DNA of 40,631 nucleotides from SM23-73-3 sp965369445. Its GTDB lineage: Bacteria; Zixibacteria; MSB-5A5; SM1-73. Position numbers and translations under genes: made by a program. The DNA lies in NCBI GenBank assembly GCA_965369445.1, contig CBDUQU010000007.1, positions 1-40,631 on the forward strand, in the 5' to 3' direction. Positions within the stretch are counted from its first letter, which is position 1. Each line of letters opens with the position of its first letter. Below are positions 29,601 to 38,187 of the stretch, piece by piece. The notes below the pieces were generated by a model, which worked only from the letters and a program-made list of their open reading frames with translations, did no database searches and had not been told where the DNA came from.

Positions 29601-31865
29601 ATGAGAATCTCAAGCGGCGTATCGGACACCAGAAAGAAGGAGATACTGGGAATCCTGTTGATCGCTCTGGCTGTGTTTGTGTGCCTCTCGCTTTTCAGTT
29701 ACGACAGGGTGAGCGATAATCAAAGCATCAGAGGGCTCAACAGCCTGCGGAGCGCTGCACAAGTCTTTTCCGGACAGTTCAACAACCAGTGCGGTCCGGT
29801 CGGGGCCGGGGTCTCATACGTTATTCTTTACTCTTTGGGCTATTCCGGCTTTTTCATTCCCCTGTTTTTCATGCTGTTAGGGATAGGCTGCTTTCCTAAG
29901 GTGAGACTGGCTCGCGTCTCGAAGAAGGTCTTCTTTGTTTTCGTTTTCGTCTTAGTCTTGGGAATGCTTTCCAGTCTTCCTGCGAAAATCAACCACCAGG
30001 TGATAGATTTCCCCCGGGTGACTGTGGGAGGATGGGCTGCGGCCGCATTGGCAGAAATCTGTCTGAAAGCTCTGGGAAGCGCAGGCTCGTACGTCTTGCT
30101 GGTCGCCTTCCTGATTATGCTTGCCGCCATGATCACCCCGTTTAAACCCAGCGACCTCATCTTCCTCTCCAGGCGCGTGCTGGAAAGGTTTTTGACTCAA
30201 GGGCGCAGGTGGCGTGAGCTGAGGAGAATTCATCGGCAGAGGGTCAGAAGGGAAAAGGAGTTGAAAGCAAAGGAAAAGTCAAAGAAAACAGCCCCCGTGA
30301 CCCAGATAGCTCCAACTGCCGGCGAGGAAGAGACCGTCTCCGAGATCCGGCCGGTGAAAAAGGAAAAGACGGCACTGAAACTGGTGCGGGCAGGAGAGAA
30401 GAAGACAGTGGAAGGAGGATACAAATTTCCTTCCTTGGATCTTCTGGACGATCCTCCCGACATCAAGGCGTCGCTCTCGGAGGAGGAGTTGAACCAGACC
30501 GCAAGGACTCTCAAGGAGACCCTCTCCACGTTCGGCGTGGAGATAGAGAGCGAGAAAATCGAGATATATCCCGGACCGGTGATAACCCGGTACGAGTTCA
30601 AACCTGCCGCCGGGATCAAGGTCAACCAGGTGGTGAATCTGGCGGACGATCTGGCCCTGGCCATGAAGGCGCGCAAGGTAAGGATTGAGGCGCCGGTTCC
30701 CGGAAAGGCGGCCATCGGAGTGGAGATCCCCAACCGGGTTGCAGAGATGGTCTACTTGAAACAGGTTCTTACCTCACCTTCGTTTCAGGAGGCCCAAGCC
30801 AAGCTGACCTTAGCCTTCGGCAAAACCTCATCCGGTGAGCCGTTCGTGACCGATCTGGGTAAGATGCCCCATCTCTTAGTCGCGGGAGCCACCGGATCAG
30901 GCAAGTCGGTCTGCATTAACGCCATAACCACCAGCCTGCTTTACCGGCTTCCCCCGGAGGAGGTCCGGTTCGTCATGATCGATCCCAAGATGTTGGAGCT
31001 TTCGGTCTATGAGGGTATTCCTCATCTGGAGAGATCGGTGATAACCAACCCCAAGGTGGCGGAACATGTGCTCTTCGAGATTGTAACAGAGATGGAGGAA
31101 AGGTACAGGAAACTGGCAAAGTGCGGTGTGAGAAACATAGAGGATTTTAATCGAAGGCAAAAAAGGGAGGAGATTCTTCCTTATATCATCATCATCGTGG
31201 ATGAGCTGGCTGATCTGATGATGTCCTCCACCACCCGGGTGGAAGCTCTGATAACCCGGTTGGCCCAGATGGCGCGGGCGGTGGGGATTCATCTGATCCT
31301 GGCCACCCAGAGGCCGTCGGTGGACGTCATCACCGGACTGATCAAGGCCAACTTCTCGGCGCGCATCGCCTTTCAGGTCGCTTCCAAGATCGATTCCCGT
31401 ACCATCTTAGACGGCAACGGGGCGGAGAAGCTCCTGGGTTCGGGAGACATGCTTTTCATCGAGACGGGTCACCCCGAACCGAGAAGGCTTCATGGCGCTT
31501 TCATCTCCAGCGAGGAGACCTCCCGCATCGTAGAGTTCATCAAAGAACAGGATTATTCGGTGGAGCCGACCGAGATGCTCTCCACCGAGCCTGAGGAGGT
31601 CATCATACGGGAGGATGCAGAAAGGGACAACGATCTTTTCCGAAAGGCAGCGGAACTGGTGGTCAGGCACAAACAGGGCTCGGTGTCGTTGCTGCAAAGA
31701 AGACTGGCCATCGGCTATCAGCGGGCCGCCCGTCTGATAGATCAACTGGAAGAGGAGGGGGTGGTGGGGCCTTACGACGGAAGCAAGGCTCGGGAGGTGC
31801 TGGTGGACGCCCTGTATCTGGAAGGCGAGGAATTCAGACGAAGGAAAAACCGGGAGACGAATTAG
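29601..31865 (+). CDS. ftsK: DNA translocase FtsK
   Basis: 754 residues. Four membrane helices fall in the first 180 residues, then a basic, lysine-rich linker (about 195-290), the alpha/beta motor domain with Walker A GATGSGKS (429-436) and Walker B IIIVDELADL (about 530-539), ATQRPSVDVITG, and a C-terminal winged-helix gamma domain (about 680-735; YQRAARLIDQLEEEGVVGP). It couples chromosome dimer resolution and segregation to division, with gamma reading polar KOPS-type motifs. The linker is short compared with E. coli (1,329 residues) and is more like SpoIIIE/SftA-size proteins. The stop codon directly abuts the next ATG. Confidence 0.96.
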   Translation: MRISSGVSDTRKKEILGILLIALAVFVCLSLFSYDRVSDNQSIRGLNSLRSAAQVFSGQFNNQCGPVGAGVSYVILYSLGYSGFFIPLFFMLLGIGCFPKVRLARVSKKVFFVFVFVLVLGMLSSLPAKINHQVIDFPRVTVGGWAAAALAEICLKALGSAGSYVLLVAFLIMLAAMITPFKPSDLIFLSRRVLERFLTQGRRWRELRRIHRQRVRREKELKAKEKSKKTAPVTQIAPTAGEEETVSEIRPVKKEKTALKLVRAGEKKTVEGGYKFPSLDLLDDPPDIKASLSEEELNQTARTLKETLSTFGVEIESEKIEIYPGPVITRYEFKPAAGIKVNQVVNLADDLALAMKARKVRIEAPVPGKAAIGVEIPNRVAEMVYLKQVLTSPSFQEAQAKLTLAFGKTSSGEPFVTDLGKMPHLLVAGATGSGKSVCINAITTSLLYRLPPEEVRFVMIDPKMLELSVYEGIPHLERSVITNPKVAEHVLFEIVTEMEERYRKLAKCGVRNIEDFNRRQKREEILPYIIIIVDELADLMMSSTTRVEALITRLAQMARAVGIHLILATQRPSVDVITGLIKANFSARIAFQVASKIDSRTILDGNGAEKLLGSGDMLFIETGHPEPRRLHGAFISSEETSRIVEFIKEQDYSVEPTEMLSTEPEEVIIREDAERDNDLFRKAAELVVRHKQGSVSLLQRRLAIGYQRAARLIDQLEEEGVVGPYDGSKAREVLVDALYLEGEEFRRRKNRETN

Positions 31866-32519
31866 ATGAGAAGACTCATGCTGGCTGCAATCTTCCTAAT
31901 TGTCCCCTTTGTCCTTATCACGTGTTTTCGCAGTGCAGCAGCCGTGAGCTCGGATGAGTTGGCCCGGCAGGTGGAGGAAAAATACCGCTCACTTAGAACC
32001 CTCTCCATGGATTTCGTTAAGATCACCCGTTCCGAGATATTTGAGACCGAGAGCAAAATCAAGGGCAAAATGCTTCTCAAAAATCCGGACAAGTTCAAGA
32101 TCGACACTAAGGACGAGACCATCGTCTGCGACGGAGAATTCGTGTGGAGCTATTCGGTGGAGAACCGACAGGTGATCAAAAACTTAGCGGATCGATCCGA
32201 AAACCTGTTTAAGCCCAATCAATATCTGGCCAATTTCCGGTCCCGGTACGTCCCCCGCCTCACCGGGGAGGAGAAGGTCGACCGTACCCGATGCTTTAAG
32301 CTCTTGCTTTCGCCCAGGGAAGAAGACCTGTTCATAAAGAAGATGACCATCTGGGTGGATAGTAAGAAACTCCTGGCTAAGAAATTAGAATACACGGATT
32401 CCAACGACAATCAGGTTACCCTGATCTTCCAGCGTATAAAGACCAACCGTAAAATCAAAGATTCGGAATTTGTCTTCCAAACCCCGCCTGGCGTGGAGGA
32501 ACTGGACTTAAGTGAGTAG
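31866..32519 (+). CDS. lolA: LolA-like outer-membrane lipoprotein carrier
   Basis: 217 residues with a signal peptide (about 1-26, cleavage near SAAA-VSS). The mature part follows the LolA pattern: a start like ELARQVEEKYRSLRTLSMDF, KGKMLLKNPDKFKID, VWSYSVENRQVI and DSNDNQVTLIFQRIKTN. LolA carries lipoproteins through the periplasm from LolCDE to the outer membrane. It starts immediately after the ftsK stop (no gap), so it is translationally coupled; the ftsK-lolA pairing is common in bacteria. Confidence 0.88.
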   Translation: MRRLMLAAIFLIVPFVLITCFRSAAAVSSDELARQVEEKYRSLRTLSMDFVKITRSEIFETESKIKGKMLLKNPDKFKIDTKDETIVCDGEFVWSYSVENRQVIKNLADRSENLFKPNQYLANFRSRYVPRLTGEEKVDRTRCFKLLLSPREEDLFIKKMTIWVDSKKLLAKKLEYTDSNDNQVTLIFQRIKTNRKIKDSEFVFQTPPGVEELDLSE

Positions 32520-32617
32520 GATCAAATCAAAGAAGGCCGCAGCCAGGCGCCGGGTCTTCCTTAGGATAGGAATATCCGACAATGGGTTTGAACATTGCAT
32601 TGAGGAAACAGAGGTCT

Positions 32618-33985
32618 ATGGCCAGAACCGTTTGGATTGAGAGCTTGGGCTGTCCCAAGAACGAGGTAGACGGGGAGAGGATGGAGAACATTCTCTTGAG
32701 GGGAGGATTCAAGATCGCAGACGATCGGAGCCGGGCAGAGGTTCTGATACTCAACACCTGCGGTTTCATCCAGTCGGCAAAAGAGGAATCGATAGAGGAG
32801 ATCTTCAATTTGATCGCCCTGAAAGGTCAAAATGGGCGCAAGAGAGTCTTAGTCTGCGGATGTTTGGCCCAGCGTTACCCGGATGAGTTGTGGAAGCAGC
32901 TGCCGGAGGTCGATGGCCTTTTTGGGATTGGTGAGATCGACAAGGTGGATTCGATCTGTTCCTCCGTGCTGCAAGGGAAGAGAACTTTCTTGGTCAGTCC
33001 GCTGAGAAGATGCGATGGTGTGGCCAAGATGAAAAGAACGGCAGAGAAACGCCCCTATGCTTACATCAAGATCGCCGACGGCTGTGATAACCACTGCAGC
33101 TACTGCGCTATCCCCGCCATCAGGGGGGACTTTCGAAGCAAGAGGATCAAAGATATATTGGAGGAGGCGCGCCAGCTTGCTGAGAACGGGGTCAAGGAGA
33201 TCAACCTGATCGCCCAGGACACGACGCTTTATGGGGTCGATCTTTACGGAGAGAAGAGGTTGCCTCGGCTGCTTGCCTCTCTGGGCAGAATCCCCGGCCT
33301 TGAGTGGATCCGGCTGCTGTACACCCATCCGGCGCACTTTTCCGATGAACTGATTGATCAGATAGCTTCAAATCCAAAAGTGTGCAAATACGTGGATTTG
33401 CCTTTGCAGCATATTTCAAATGAGATTTTGACTCGGATGAATCGCAAGGTGAACAGAAAGGACGTAGAGCGACTTATCCAAAGATTAAGAGAGAGAATTC
33501 CTGATTTGACCTTGCGGACATCGTTTATCGTGGGTTTTCCCGGCGAGAAGAAGAAGCATTTTAGGGAATTGCTCGACTTCATTGAGGAGGCCAGATTCGA
33601 CAAATTGGGCGCGTTTCCTTATTCCAAGGAGGAAGACACCAAAGCGTACGGTTTCGGAGGACAGGTTTCCTCCAGGCTTAAGGCAGAGAGATTGGACCAG
33701 CTGATGCTCACCCAGCAGAAGATCGCCTTTGAGAAAAACAGTGCAAAGATCGGAAAGACCATTACCGTTCTAATTGATAATAAGTCGCAAGAAGATGGTC
33801 ACTTTCTCGGCAGAAGCTCAGCCGAGGCGCCGGAGGTGGATGGGACGATCCGGGTTAAGGGAAAAGACGTTAGGATAGGCCGACTGGTAAGGGTTAAAAT
33901 TGTGGATTGGCGTGATTACGACCTGATCGGTGAACAGGTCGGGAAAGGAGAAGTGAAGGATAGGAATACTCACCATGACCGGTAG
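32618..33985 (+). CDS. rimO: Ribosomal protein S12 methylthiotransferase RimO
   Basis: 455 residues from the ATG at 32618 (MARTVWIESLGCPKNEVDGE); an in-frame ATG at 32582 would add 12 residues without family similarity. UPF0004 domain with cluster cysteines C12, C48 and C82, radical SAM motif C156-x3-C160-x2-C163 (GCDNHCSYC), and a C-terminal TRAM domain (about 385-440). It carries LGCPKNEVD, where RimO sequences have LGCPKNxVD. It methylthiolates an aspartate of S12 and uses two 4Fe-4S clusters. A GAGG lies three bases before 32618, so the start is not certain. Confidence 0.93.
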   Translation: MARTVWIESLGCPKNEVDGERMENILLRGGFKIADDRSRAEVLILNTCGFIQSAKEESIEEIFNLIALKGQNGRKRVLVCGCLAQRYPDELWKQLPEVDGLFGIGEIDKVDSICSSVLQGKRTFLVSPLRRCDGVAKMKRTAEKRPYAYIKIADGCDNHCSYCAIPAIRGDFRSKRIKDILEEARQLAENGVKEINLIAQDTTLYGVDLYGEKRLPRLLASLGRIPGLEWIRLLYTHPAHFSDELIDQIASNPKVCKYVDLPLQHISNEILTRMNRKVNRKDVERLIQRLRERIPDLTLRTSFIVGFPGEKKKHFRELLDFIEEARFDKLGAFPYSKEEDTKAYGFGGQVSSRLKAERLDQLMLTQQKIAFEKNSAKIGKTITVLIDNKSQEDGHFLGRSSAEAPEVDGTIRVKGKDVRIGRLVRVKIVDWRDYDLIGEQVGKGEVKDRNTHHDR

Positions 33986-33986
33986 A

Positions 33987-34066
33987 TCCGAAATCCGCCG
34001 GCAAAGGCGGGGGGTTCGGACAGGAAATAATGTGTCGGATAGTCCCCATTTGGGGACATATCCGAC
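33987..34066. repeat. Two-hairpin palindromic element between rimO and the radical SAM gene
   Basis: Hairpin 1: TCCGAA (33987-33992) with TTCGGA (34015-34020), inner CCGCC/GGCGG. Hairpin 2: GTCGGATA (34034-34041) with TATCCGAC (34059-34066), inner TCCCCA-TT-TGGGGA. It starts one base after the rimO stop and supplies a false N-terminal extension to the following frame. Confidence 0.75.
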
Positions 34067-34091
34067 CTACGAAAGTGCAGGCAGGAATCAA

Positions 34092-34904
34092 TTGAAGATA
34101 AGTGAAGTAGAGTGCAAGAATGCTCTGGTCAGATCAAAAATCGAAGGTCTGGACTACGCCCTTAACCCATACACGGGTTGCCAGCACGCCTGCGTATACT
34201 GCTATGCTGAGTTTATGAAGAAGTATACCAATCATAAGGAGGATTGGGGAGAGTTCGTGGACGCAAAAACAAATGTGATCGAGCGTCTGCGACAACAGGT
34301 CAAGAGAACCCGGCCGGGAACGGTGCAGCTGGGTACGGTGACGGATGCCTATCAGCCCGCAGAAGAACGATTTCGCCTGGCCCGTGGGTGCCTTGAAGTG
34401 CTGGCGGATTCCGACTTCTCGGTTACCATCCAGACCAAATCGGTTCTGGTCTTAAGAGACGTGGACATCCTGAAGAAGATAGCAGACAAAGAGGTCGGTT
34501 TCACCATCACCTGCCCTGATCCCGAGATCGAGAGGCTCTTTGAGCCAGGCGCTCCAGACTTGGAGAGGCGTTTCGAGGCGCTGAGGGAGCTGGTGAATAG
34601 CGACATTCCCACGTACGTGTTCTTCGGCCCGATTCTGCCCTTCTTCTCCGATCACCGGGAGTCCCTCCTTAGGCTTTTTGAGAGACTGCAGAAGATAAAA
34701 GTAAAGAAGATATATCTGGACAAGATGAATTACCTCAAAGGGAAACGAAAGAAGATCAGCCGCATTTTGGGAGATAATTTTCCCCATGCTTTGCGCTTCT
34801 ATGACGGTGTGATGGAGCGCGAAGAGAAATATACCGAATGGCTGAAAGCCACCTTGGCTTCGACTCTCTCCGGGTTCCCCTTCGAGCCGGAGATATTGTT
34901 TTAG
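34092..34904 (+). CDS. SplB-type radical SAM protein (COG1533)
   Basis: 270 residues from the TTG at 34092 (AGGA five bases upstream). The start gives the usual family N-terminus (MKISEVECKNALVRSKIEG, then DYALNPYTGC). Radical SAM cluster C30-x3-C34-x2-C37 (CQHACVYC), YAEFMKKYTNHKEDWGEFV, GTVTDAYQPAE, and VFFGPILPFFSD. The family is related to spore photoproduct lyase, but most members have no proven substrate. The frame is open to 33975, overlapping rimO, but those codons come from a palindromic element. Confidence 0.85.
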   Translation: MKISEVECKNALVRSKIEGLDYALNPYTGCQHACVYCYAEFMKKYTNHKEDWGEFVDAKTNVIERLRQQVKRTRPGTVQLGTVTDAYQPAEERFRLARGCLEVLADSDFSVTIQTKSVLVLRDVDILKKIADKEVGFTITCPDPEIERLFEPGAPDLERRFEALRELVNSDIPTYVFFGPILPFFSDHRESLLRLFERLQKIKVKKIYLDKMNYLKGKRKKISRILGDNFPHALRFYDGVMEREEKYTEWLKATLASTLSGFPFEPEILF

Positions 34905-34929
34905 ACAGAAGCGAAGAAAAGGAGCTGTT

Positions 34930-35595
34930 ATGACGCTGGGAGTGAAGGTTATCAGAAAAAGCGGAATCATGGTCTCAAAATTCATAGGGGCACTCTTGAT
35001 TCTGCTCTACCTGGGCCAGTCCGTGACCATCATCTATCTGGTTCATGACAGGTATGAGCTCCAGGGTATTCTGAGGGAGCAGCAGATAAAGATAAATGAG
35101 CTGGAGGAGAAGCTGAAGATATTGGACATCATCGAAGAGTTTCAGGTGGGGTTCAAGGATGAGGAGGTGGCGCAGCTCACCCAGGTGGTCTACGACGAGA
35201 GCAAGAAGTACGGATATGATCCGTTGCTGATCCTGGCTTTGATCCTGACCGAAAGCTCCCTCCGAAAAGGGCAGGTATCGGAGATGGGAGCTCAGGGACT
35301 GATGCAGGTGAAGCCCTCGGTGGGATATGCGCTTTCCCGGAGGAGAGGCATAAATTGGAGAGGGGAGCTCTCCCTTTTTGAGCCGGCCTTTAACATTCAG
35401 TTGGGGACGCTTTACCTGTTTGAGTTGATTCTGAAATTCAAAGACGTCAAAAAGGCCATAATCGCGTATAACCTGGGCGAGAACGCCCTGAAGCTTCGCC
35501 TGAAACACGGGCAGAATCCGCCCACCTATTTTCTTCGCAGAGTTTTGAAAAAGTATGAGGAGTTGAAAGAAAAATATGACCGTCCCAGAAGTTAG
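34930..35595 (+). CDS. Membrane-anchored SLT-type lytic transglycosylase
   Basis: 221 residues. N-terminal membrane anchor (about 15-37), a coiled coil of about 35 residues (EQQIKINELEEKLKILD), then an SLT/lysozyme-like domain: YGYDPLLILALILTESS with candidate catalytic E108, MGAQGLMQVKPSVG (about 117-130), NIQLGTLYLFELILKF and AYNLGENALK. It cleaves glycan strands to 1,6-anhydro-muropeptides. The last 20 bases overlap the next gene, suggesting translational coupling. It heads a small run with an unknown tail-anchored protein and a BamD-like lipoprotein. Confidence 0.88.
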   Translation: MTLGVKVIRKSGIMVSKFIGALLILLYLGQSVTIIYLVHDRYELQGILREQQIKINELEEKLKILDIIEEFQVGFKDEEVAQLTQVVYDESKKYGYDPLLILALILTESSLRKGQVSEMGAQGLMQVKPSVGYALSRRRGINWRGELSLFEPAFNIQLGTLYLFELILKFKDVKKAIIAYNLGENALKLRLKHGQNPPTYFLRRVLKKYEELKEKYDRPRS

Positions 35596-36280
35596 GAAGC
35601 CTTTCCTCAACAGATGGAAAGCAAGCTCGATCCTGAGGATCTTTTTTGCCTGGTTGTTGGTAGAATTGGTGATATTGATCCCCGGCGGCTTCGGCCAGAC
35701 TAACGAGTCGGGTGAGGAGAATCCGCCTACCAATGAAGAGTTTCTGCGGCAAACCGTCAGATCGCTTTTCGAACGGACCTTTGATGATTTTCCGGAAGCC
35801 GGTTCGAAGCTTTTGCTTTTGCAGGCGGAGAGAGAACATCCGGCAAATTGGCTTTTAGAAGACGAGCTTGTCTCTTATCTTTTATCCATGAAATACCATG
35901 TGGCCTTGCGTTCGAGCGAACCTGAGGGTAATTCAGGGGAATCCAATTCCCTGTTTTATCGTATCATTGAGATGCGCCTGGAATATCCCGAAGTCAAAAG
36001 AAAGGGATTCTTAGGCGCAAGGATGGTAAGCCGGAGAGCCTACCTGAATCTGTCATTCCGGCTGGAAGAGGGAACCACCGGGAGGGTGCTCTGGACCAAG
36101 AGGGGGCAGGAGGAGAGTTCGGATCTGGTAAAAAGGAGCATGGTTGAGTCGTTACGCAATGAATCCTATCGGTTCTTAAGCCCCTCGCTTCCGGATGATC
36201 CCCAGAGCAGGTTCTTTGAGCCGGCATTGGTGGCCGTGGTCGTAGGGGGGCTCATTTACCTTTTCTTCGCCAGCAGATGA
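35576..36280 (+). CDS. Conserved-looking envelope protein with N- and C-terminal membrane segments, unknown function
   Basis: 234 residues. A hydrophobic segment at about 17-37 (FFAWLLVELVILIPG) is a signal peptide or anchor, and the C-terminus ends in a short membrane helix (ALVAVVVGGLIYLFFASR). The middle has YRIIEMRLEYPEVKRKGFLG and LEEGTTGRVLWTKRGQEE, which resembles the strand pattern of periplasmic surface-determinant or FlgO/CsgG-like sandwich domains; I cannot name the family. The gene overlaps its upstream neighbour by 20 bases and shares ATGA with the downstream bamD-like gene, so the three are almost certainly co-translated. A role in envelope assembly or wall growth is likely. Confidence 0.75.
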   Translation: MTVPEVRKPFLNRWKASSILRIFFAWLLVELVILIPGGFGQTNESGEENPPTNEEFLRQTVRSLFERTFDDFPEAGSKLLLLQAEREHPANWLLEDELVSYLLSMKYHVALRSSEPEGNSGESNSLFYRIIEMRLEYPEVKRKGFLGARMVSRRAYLNLSFRLEEGTTGRVLWTKRGQEESSDLVKRSMVESLRNESYRFLSPSLPDDPQSRFFEPALVAVVVGGLIYLFFASR

Positions 36281-37086
36281 AAACTAACTTTTTCCGAAAG
36301 CGAAACATGAGGACAAAAACACTTCTACTTGCTTGCCTTCAAATAACCTTCTTGTCTTCTCTTCTTGGCCTGGGCTGTGGACCCAAAGCGCCCAAGGTAG
36401 TTCTGGATGCGGAGGATCAATATGCCGTGGCCAGAAGGGAATTTGACGAAAAGCGCTGGGATAAGGCGGTGGTTGAGCTTCAAAAGGTCATCTTCAATTA
36501 TCCCGGAGCAGGCTTTATCGACTCGGCCCAGTATCTCTTGGGGATGGCATACTTCAATCACGAGGAATACCCCTTAGCCATACTCGAGTTCAACAAGCTG
36601 CTTAGCTCCTATCCCACCAGCAGGCTTGCCGACGATGCCGCGTTCATGGTGGCAAGCAGTGACCTGGAGATGTCGCCCAAGGCAGAGTTGGGTCAGGAAA
36701 ACACCCAGAGGGCCGTGGATGGGTTGAGAAACTTCTTAGACGAGTATCCGCAAAGCGACAGAAAAGAGGAGGCTGGTGAGCTGTTGGTCAGAGCCAGGGG
36801 AAAGCTGGCCAAGAAGACTTATAAGAATGGATATCTTTACTATAGATTGGGACATTACGAATCCGCCTTGATATACTTAGAGAAGGTGCTGAACGATTAT
36901 CACGACACCGAATGGGTTGAGGATGCGCGATTTCAGATAGCGGAAGTTAATTACAAAGAAAAAAAATACGAGCAAGCCAAAGAGGAATACGAGAAATTTC
37001 TCCAGGATTTCCCCGACCACAAACTGGCCAAGAAGGCCAAGAAGAGGCTGAAGAAAATAGAGAGTAAGCCCGCCCCTAAGGAATGA
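36277..37086 (+). CDS. BamD-like tetratricopeptide lipoprotein
   Basis: 269 residues. A hydrophobic signal ends at GLGC (C34), a slightly unusual lipobox with G rather than L at -3. About four TPR-like pairs follow: DQYAVARREFDEKRWDKAVVE and YPGAGFIDSAQYLLGMAYF, EYPLAILEFNKLLSSYPTSRL, then the C-terminal pair HYESALIYLEKVLNDYHDTEW and KKYEQAKEEYEKFLQDFPDH. BamD (YfiO) is a subunit of the outer-membrane protein assembly machine; YbgF/CpoB-like TPR proteins are similar, so BamD is a likely rather than proven identity. ATG overlaps the previous stop (ATGA). Confidence 0.83.
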   Translation: MKTNFFRKRNMRTKTLLLACLQITFLSSLLGLGCGPKAPKVVLDAEDQYAVARREFDEKRWDKAVVELQKVIFNYPGAGFIDSAQYLLGMAYFNHEEYPLAILEFNKLLSSYPTSRLADDAAFMVASSDLEMSPKAELGQENTQRAVDGLRNFLDEYPQSDRKEEAGELLVRARGKLAKKTYKNGYLYYRLGHYESALIYLEKVLNDYHDTEWVEDARFQIAEVNYKEKKYEQAKEEYEKFLQDFPDHKLAKKAKKRLKKIESKPAPKE

Positions 37087-37166
37087 GTGAAGACCGGATT
37101 GCCCTTTCATTCTATTAGTCCTTGATCCCAACTAAGCCCGGATGTTTTCCAAAGAGGGAATTCAGG

Positions 37167-37760
37167 ATGGATCGAACGAAAAAGATTGGCATTTTGGGAG
37201 GGACCTTTGACCCCATCCATCTCGGACATCTGGTGCTGGCAGAGCAGGTGAAGGAGAAGCTCAAGTTAGATCAGGTGGTCTTCATCCCTTGCTTTCGGCA
37301 ACCCCTCAAGACGAGACACAGGCTATCCCCGGCCAAAGACAGATTTCGCATGACCCAACTTTCCCTGGAGGGTAATTCCTCCTTCTTCGTCTCAGACATT
37401 GAGCTGAAGAGAAAAGGACTCTCCTACACGGTTGACACTTTAAGGGAGTTGAGGGATTTATATCCGGACTCGCAGATTTATTTCCTTACCGGATCAGACG
37501 TAGTCAACGAGCTTGACACATGGAAGGAACCCAAACAGATTTACAGGCTGGCAAAGGTGGTCATCGCCACCAGACCCGGGTTCGACGAATTTGATCCTGA
37601 ACATCGCCTGGCTAAAAAGAGCATCGTGGTCCCGATAACCGGGATAGACGTCTCCTCCTCTGAAATCAGGCGAAGGGTAAAGAAGGGCAAGTCCATAAAG
37701 TATTTGGTCCCCTCCGGGGTTGAGGATTACATAAAAAAGAAAAAGCTCTACCGGTGCTAA
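37167..37760 (+). CDS. nadD: Nicotinate-nucleotide adenylyltransferase
   Basis: 197 residues from the ATG at 37167 (MDRTKKIGILGGTFDPIHLGH), with AGAGGGA upstream. The longer frame to 37122 adds 15 residues that do not fit. Nucleotidyltransferase motif GGTFDPIHLGHL (about 10-21), ATRPGF and ISSSEIRRR-type (VSSSEIRRRV, about 165-174). It adenylates nicotinate mononucleotide to NaAD, the step before NAD synthetase. The gene is 81 bases past the bamD-like gene. Confidence 0.95.
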   Translation: MDRTKKIGILGGTFDPIHLGHLVLAEQVKEKLKLDQVVFIPCFRQPLKTRHRLSPAKDRFRMTQLSLEGNSSFFVSDIELKRKGLSYTVDTLRELRDLYPDSQIYFLTGSDVVNELDTWKEPKQIYRLAKVVIATRPGFDEFDPEHRLAKKSIVVPITGIDVSSSEIRRRVKKGKSIKYLVPSGVEDYIKKKKLYRC

Positions 37761-38101
37761 GATTCTGAAGCAGACCCACAGATTCGTCCCCGGTTGTAGT
37801 TGCCCGATTTATCTACAGGATATTGAGATCGGACTTTTTGTTTGCGTGGCGTGATGCCACGGGTCGGATGTCTTACAGAACCGTTGGAAATCCGACCCCT
37901 CGTGTAGGGGCTGGATTCATCCAGCCCGACTTGGCCTGATGACCAGACGGTCCCCCAGACGGGCCCGTCCGGGCGTCCGGGAATCAGGGCAACTACAGCG
38001 TCAAGAGGCCGGACAGTCACTGCGTTTCCCCTTACCCCCCCGGCGCAGGCTGAAGACTGCGGCTGCCCACCCCGCCCGTGATTGTTATTCCGCAAAATCT
38101 G
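37761..38101. repeat. Hairpin-rich gap between nadD and polA
   Basis: No gene recognised. Four hairpins are visible: GTGGC/GCCAC (37846-37860), GGGTCGGAT/ATCCGACCC (37861-37869 with 37890-37898), CCCCT/AGGGG (37896-37910) and GGGCTGGAT/ATCCAGCCC (37908-37927). The GTCGGAT/ATCCGAC word also occurs in the element at 33987-34066, so this is another dispersed repeat cluster. The stretch 37928-38101 has GC-rich text without a defensible feature. Confidence 0.6.
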
Positions 38102-38130
38102 TTGACCCAGCGCCGAAATGATGGTATGTT
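38102..38130 (+). promoter_or_regulatory. Promoter candidate for polA
   Basis: TTGACC (38102-38107), 17 bases, TATGTT (38125-38130). The start near 38137 leaves a leader of about 51 bases to the ATG at 38188. Confidence 0.55.
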
Positions 38131-38187
38131 GGGATGTCAGGATTTCCCGCGCGGTTTGGAGCGTCATTACAGAAGAGAAGATAGATT

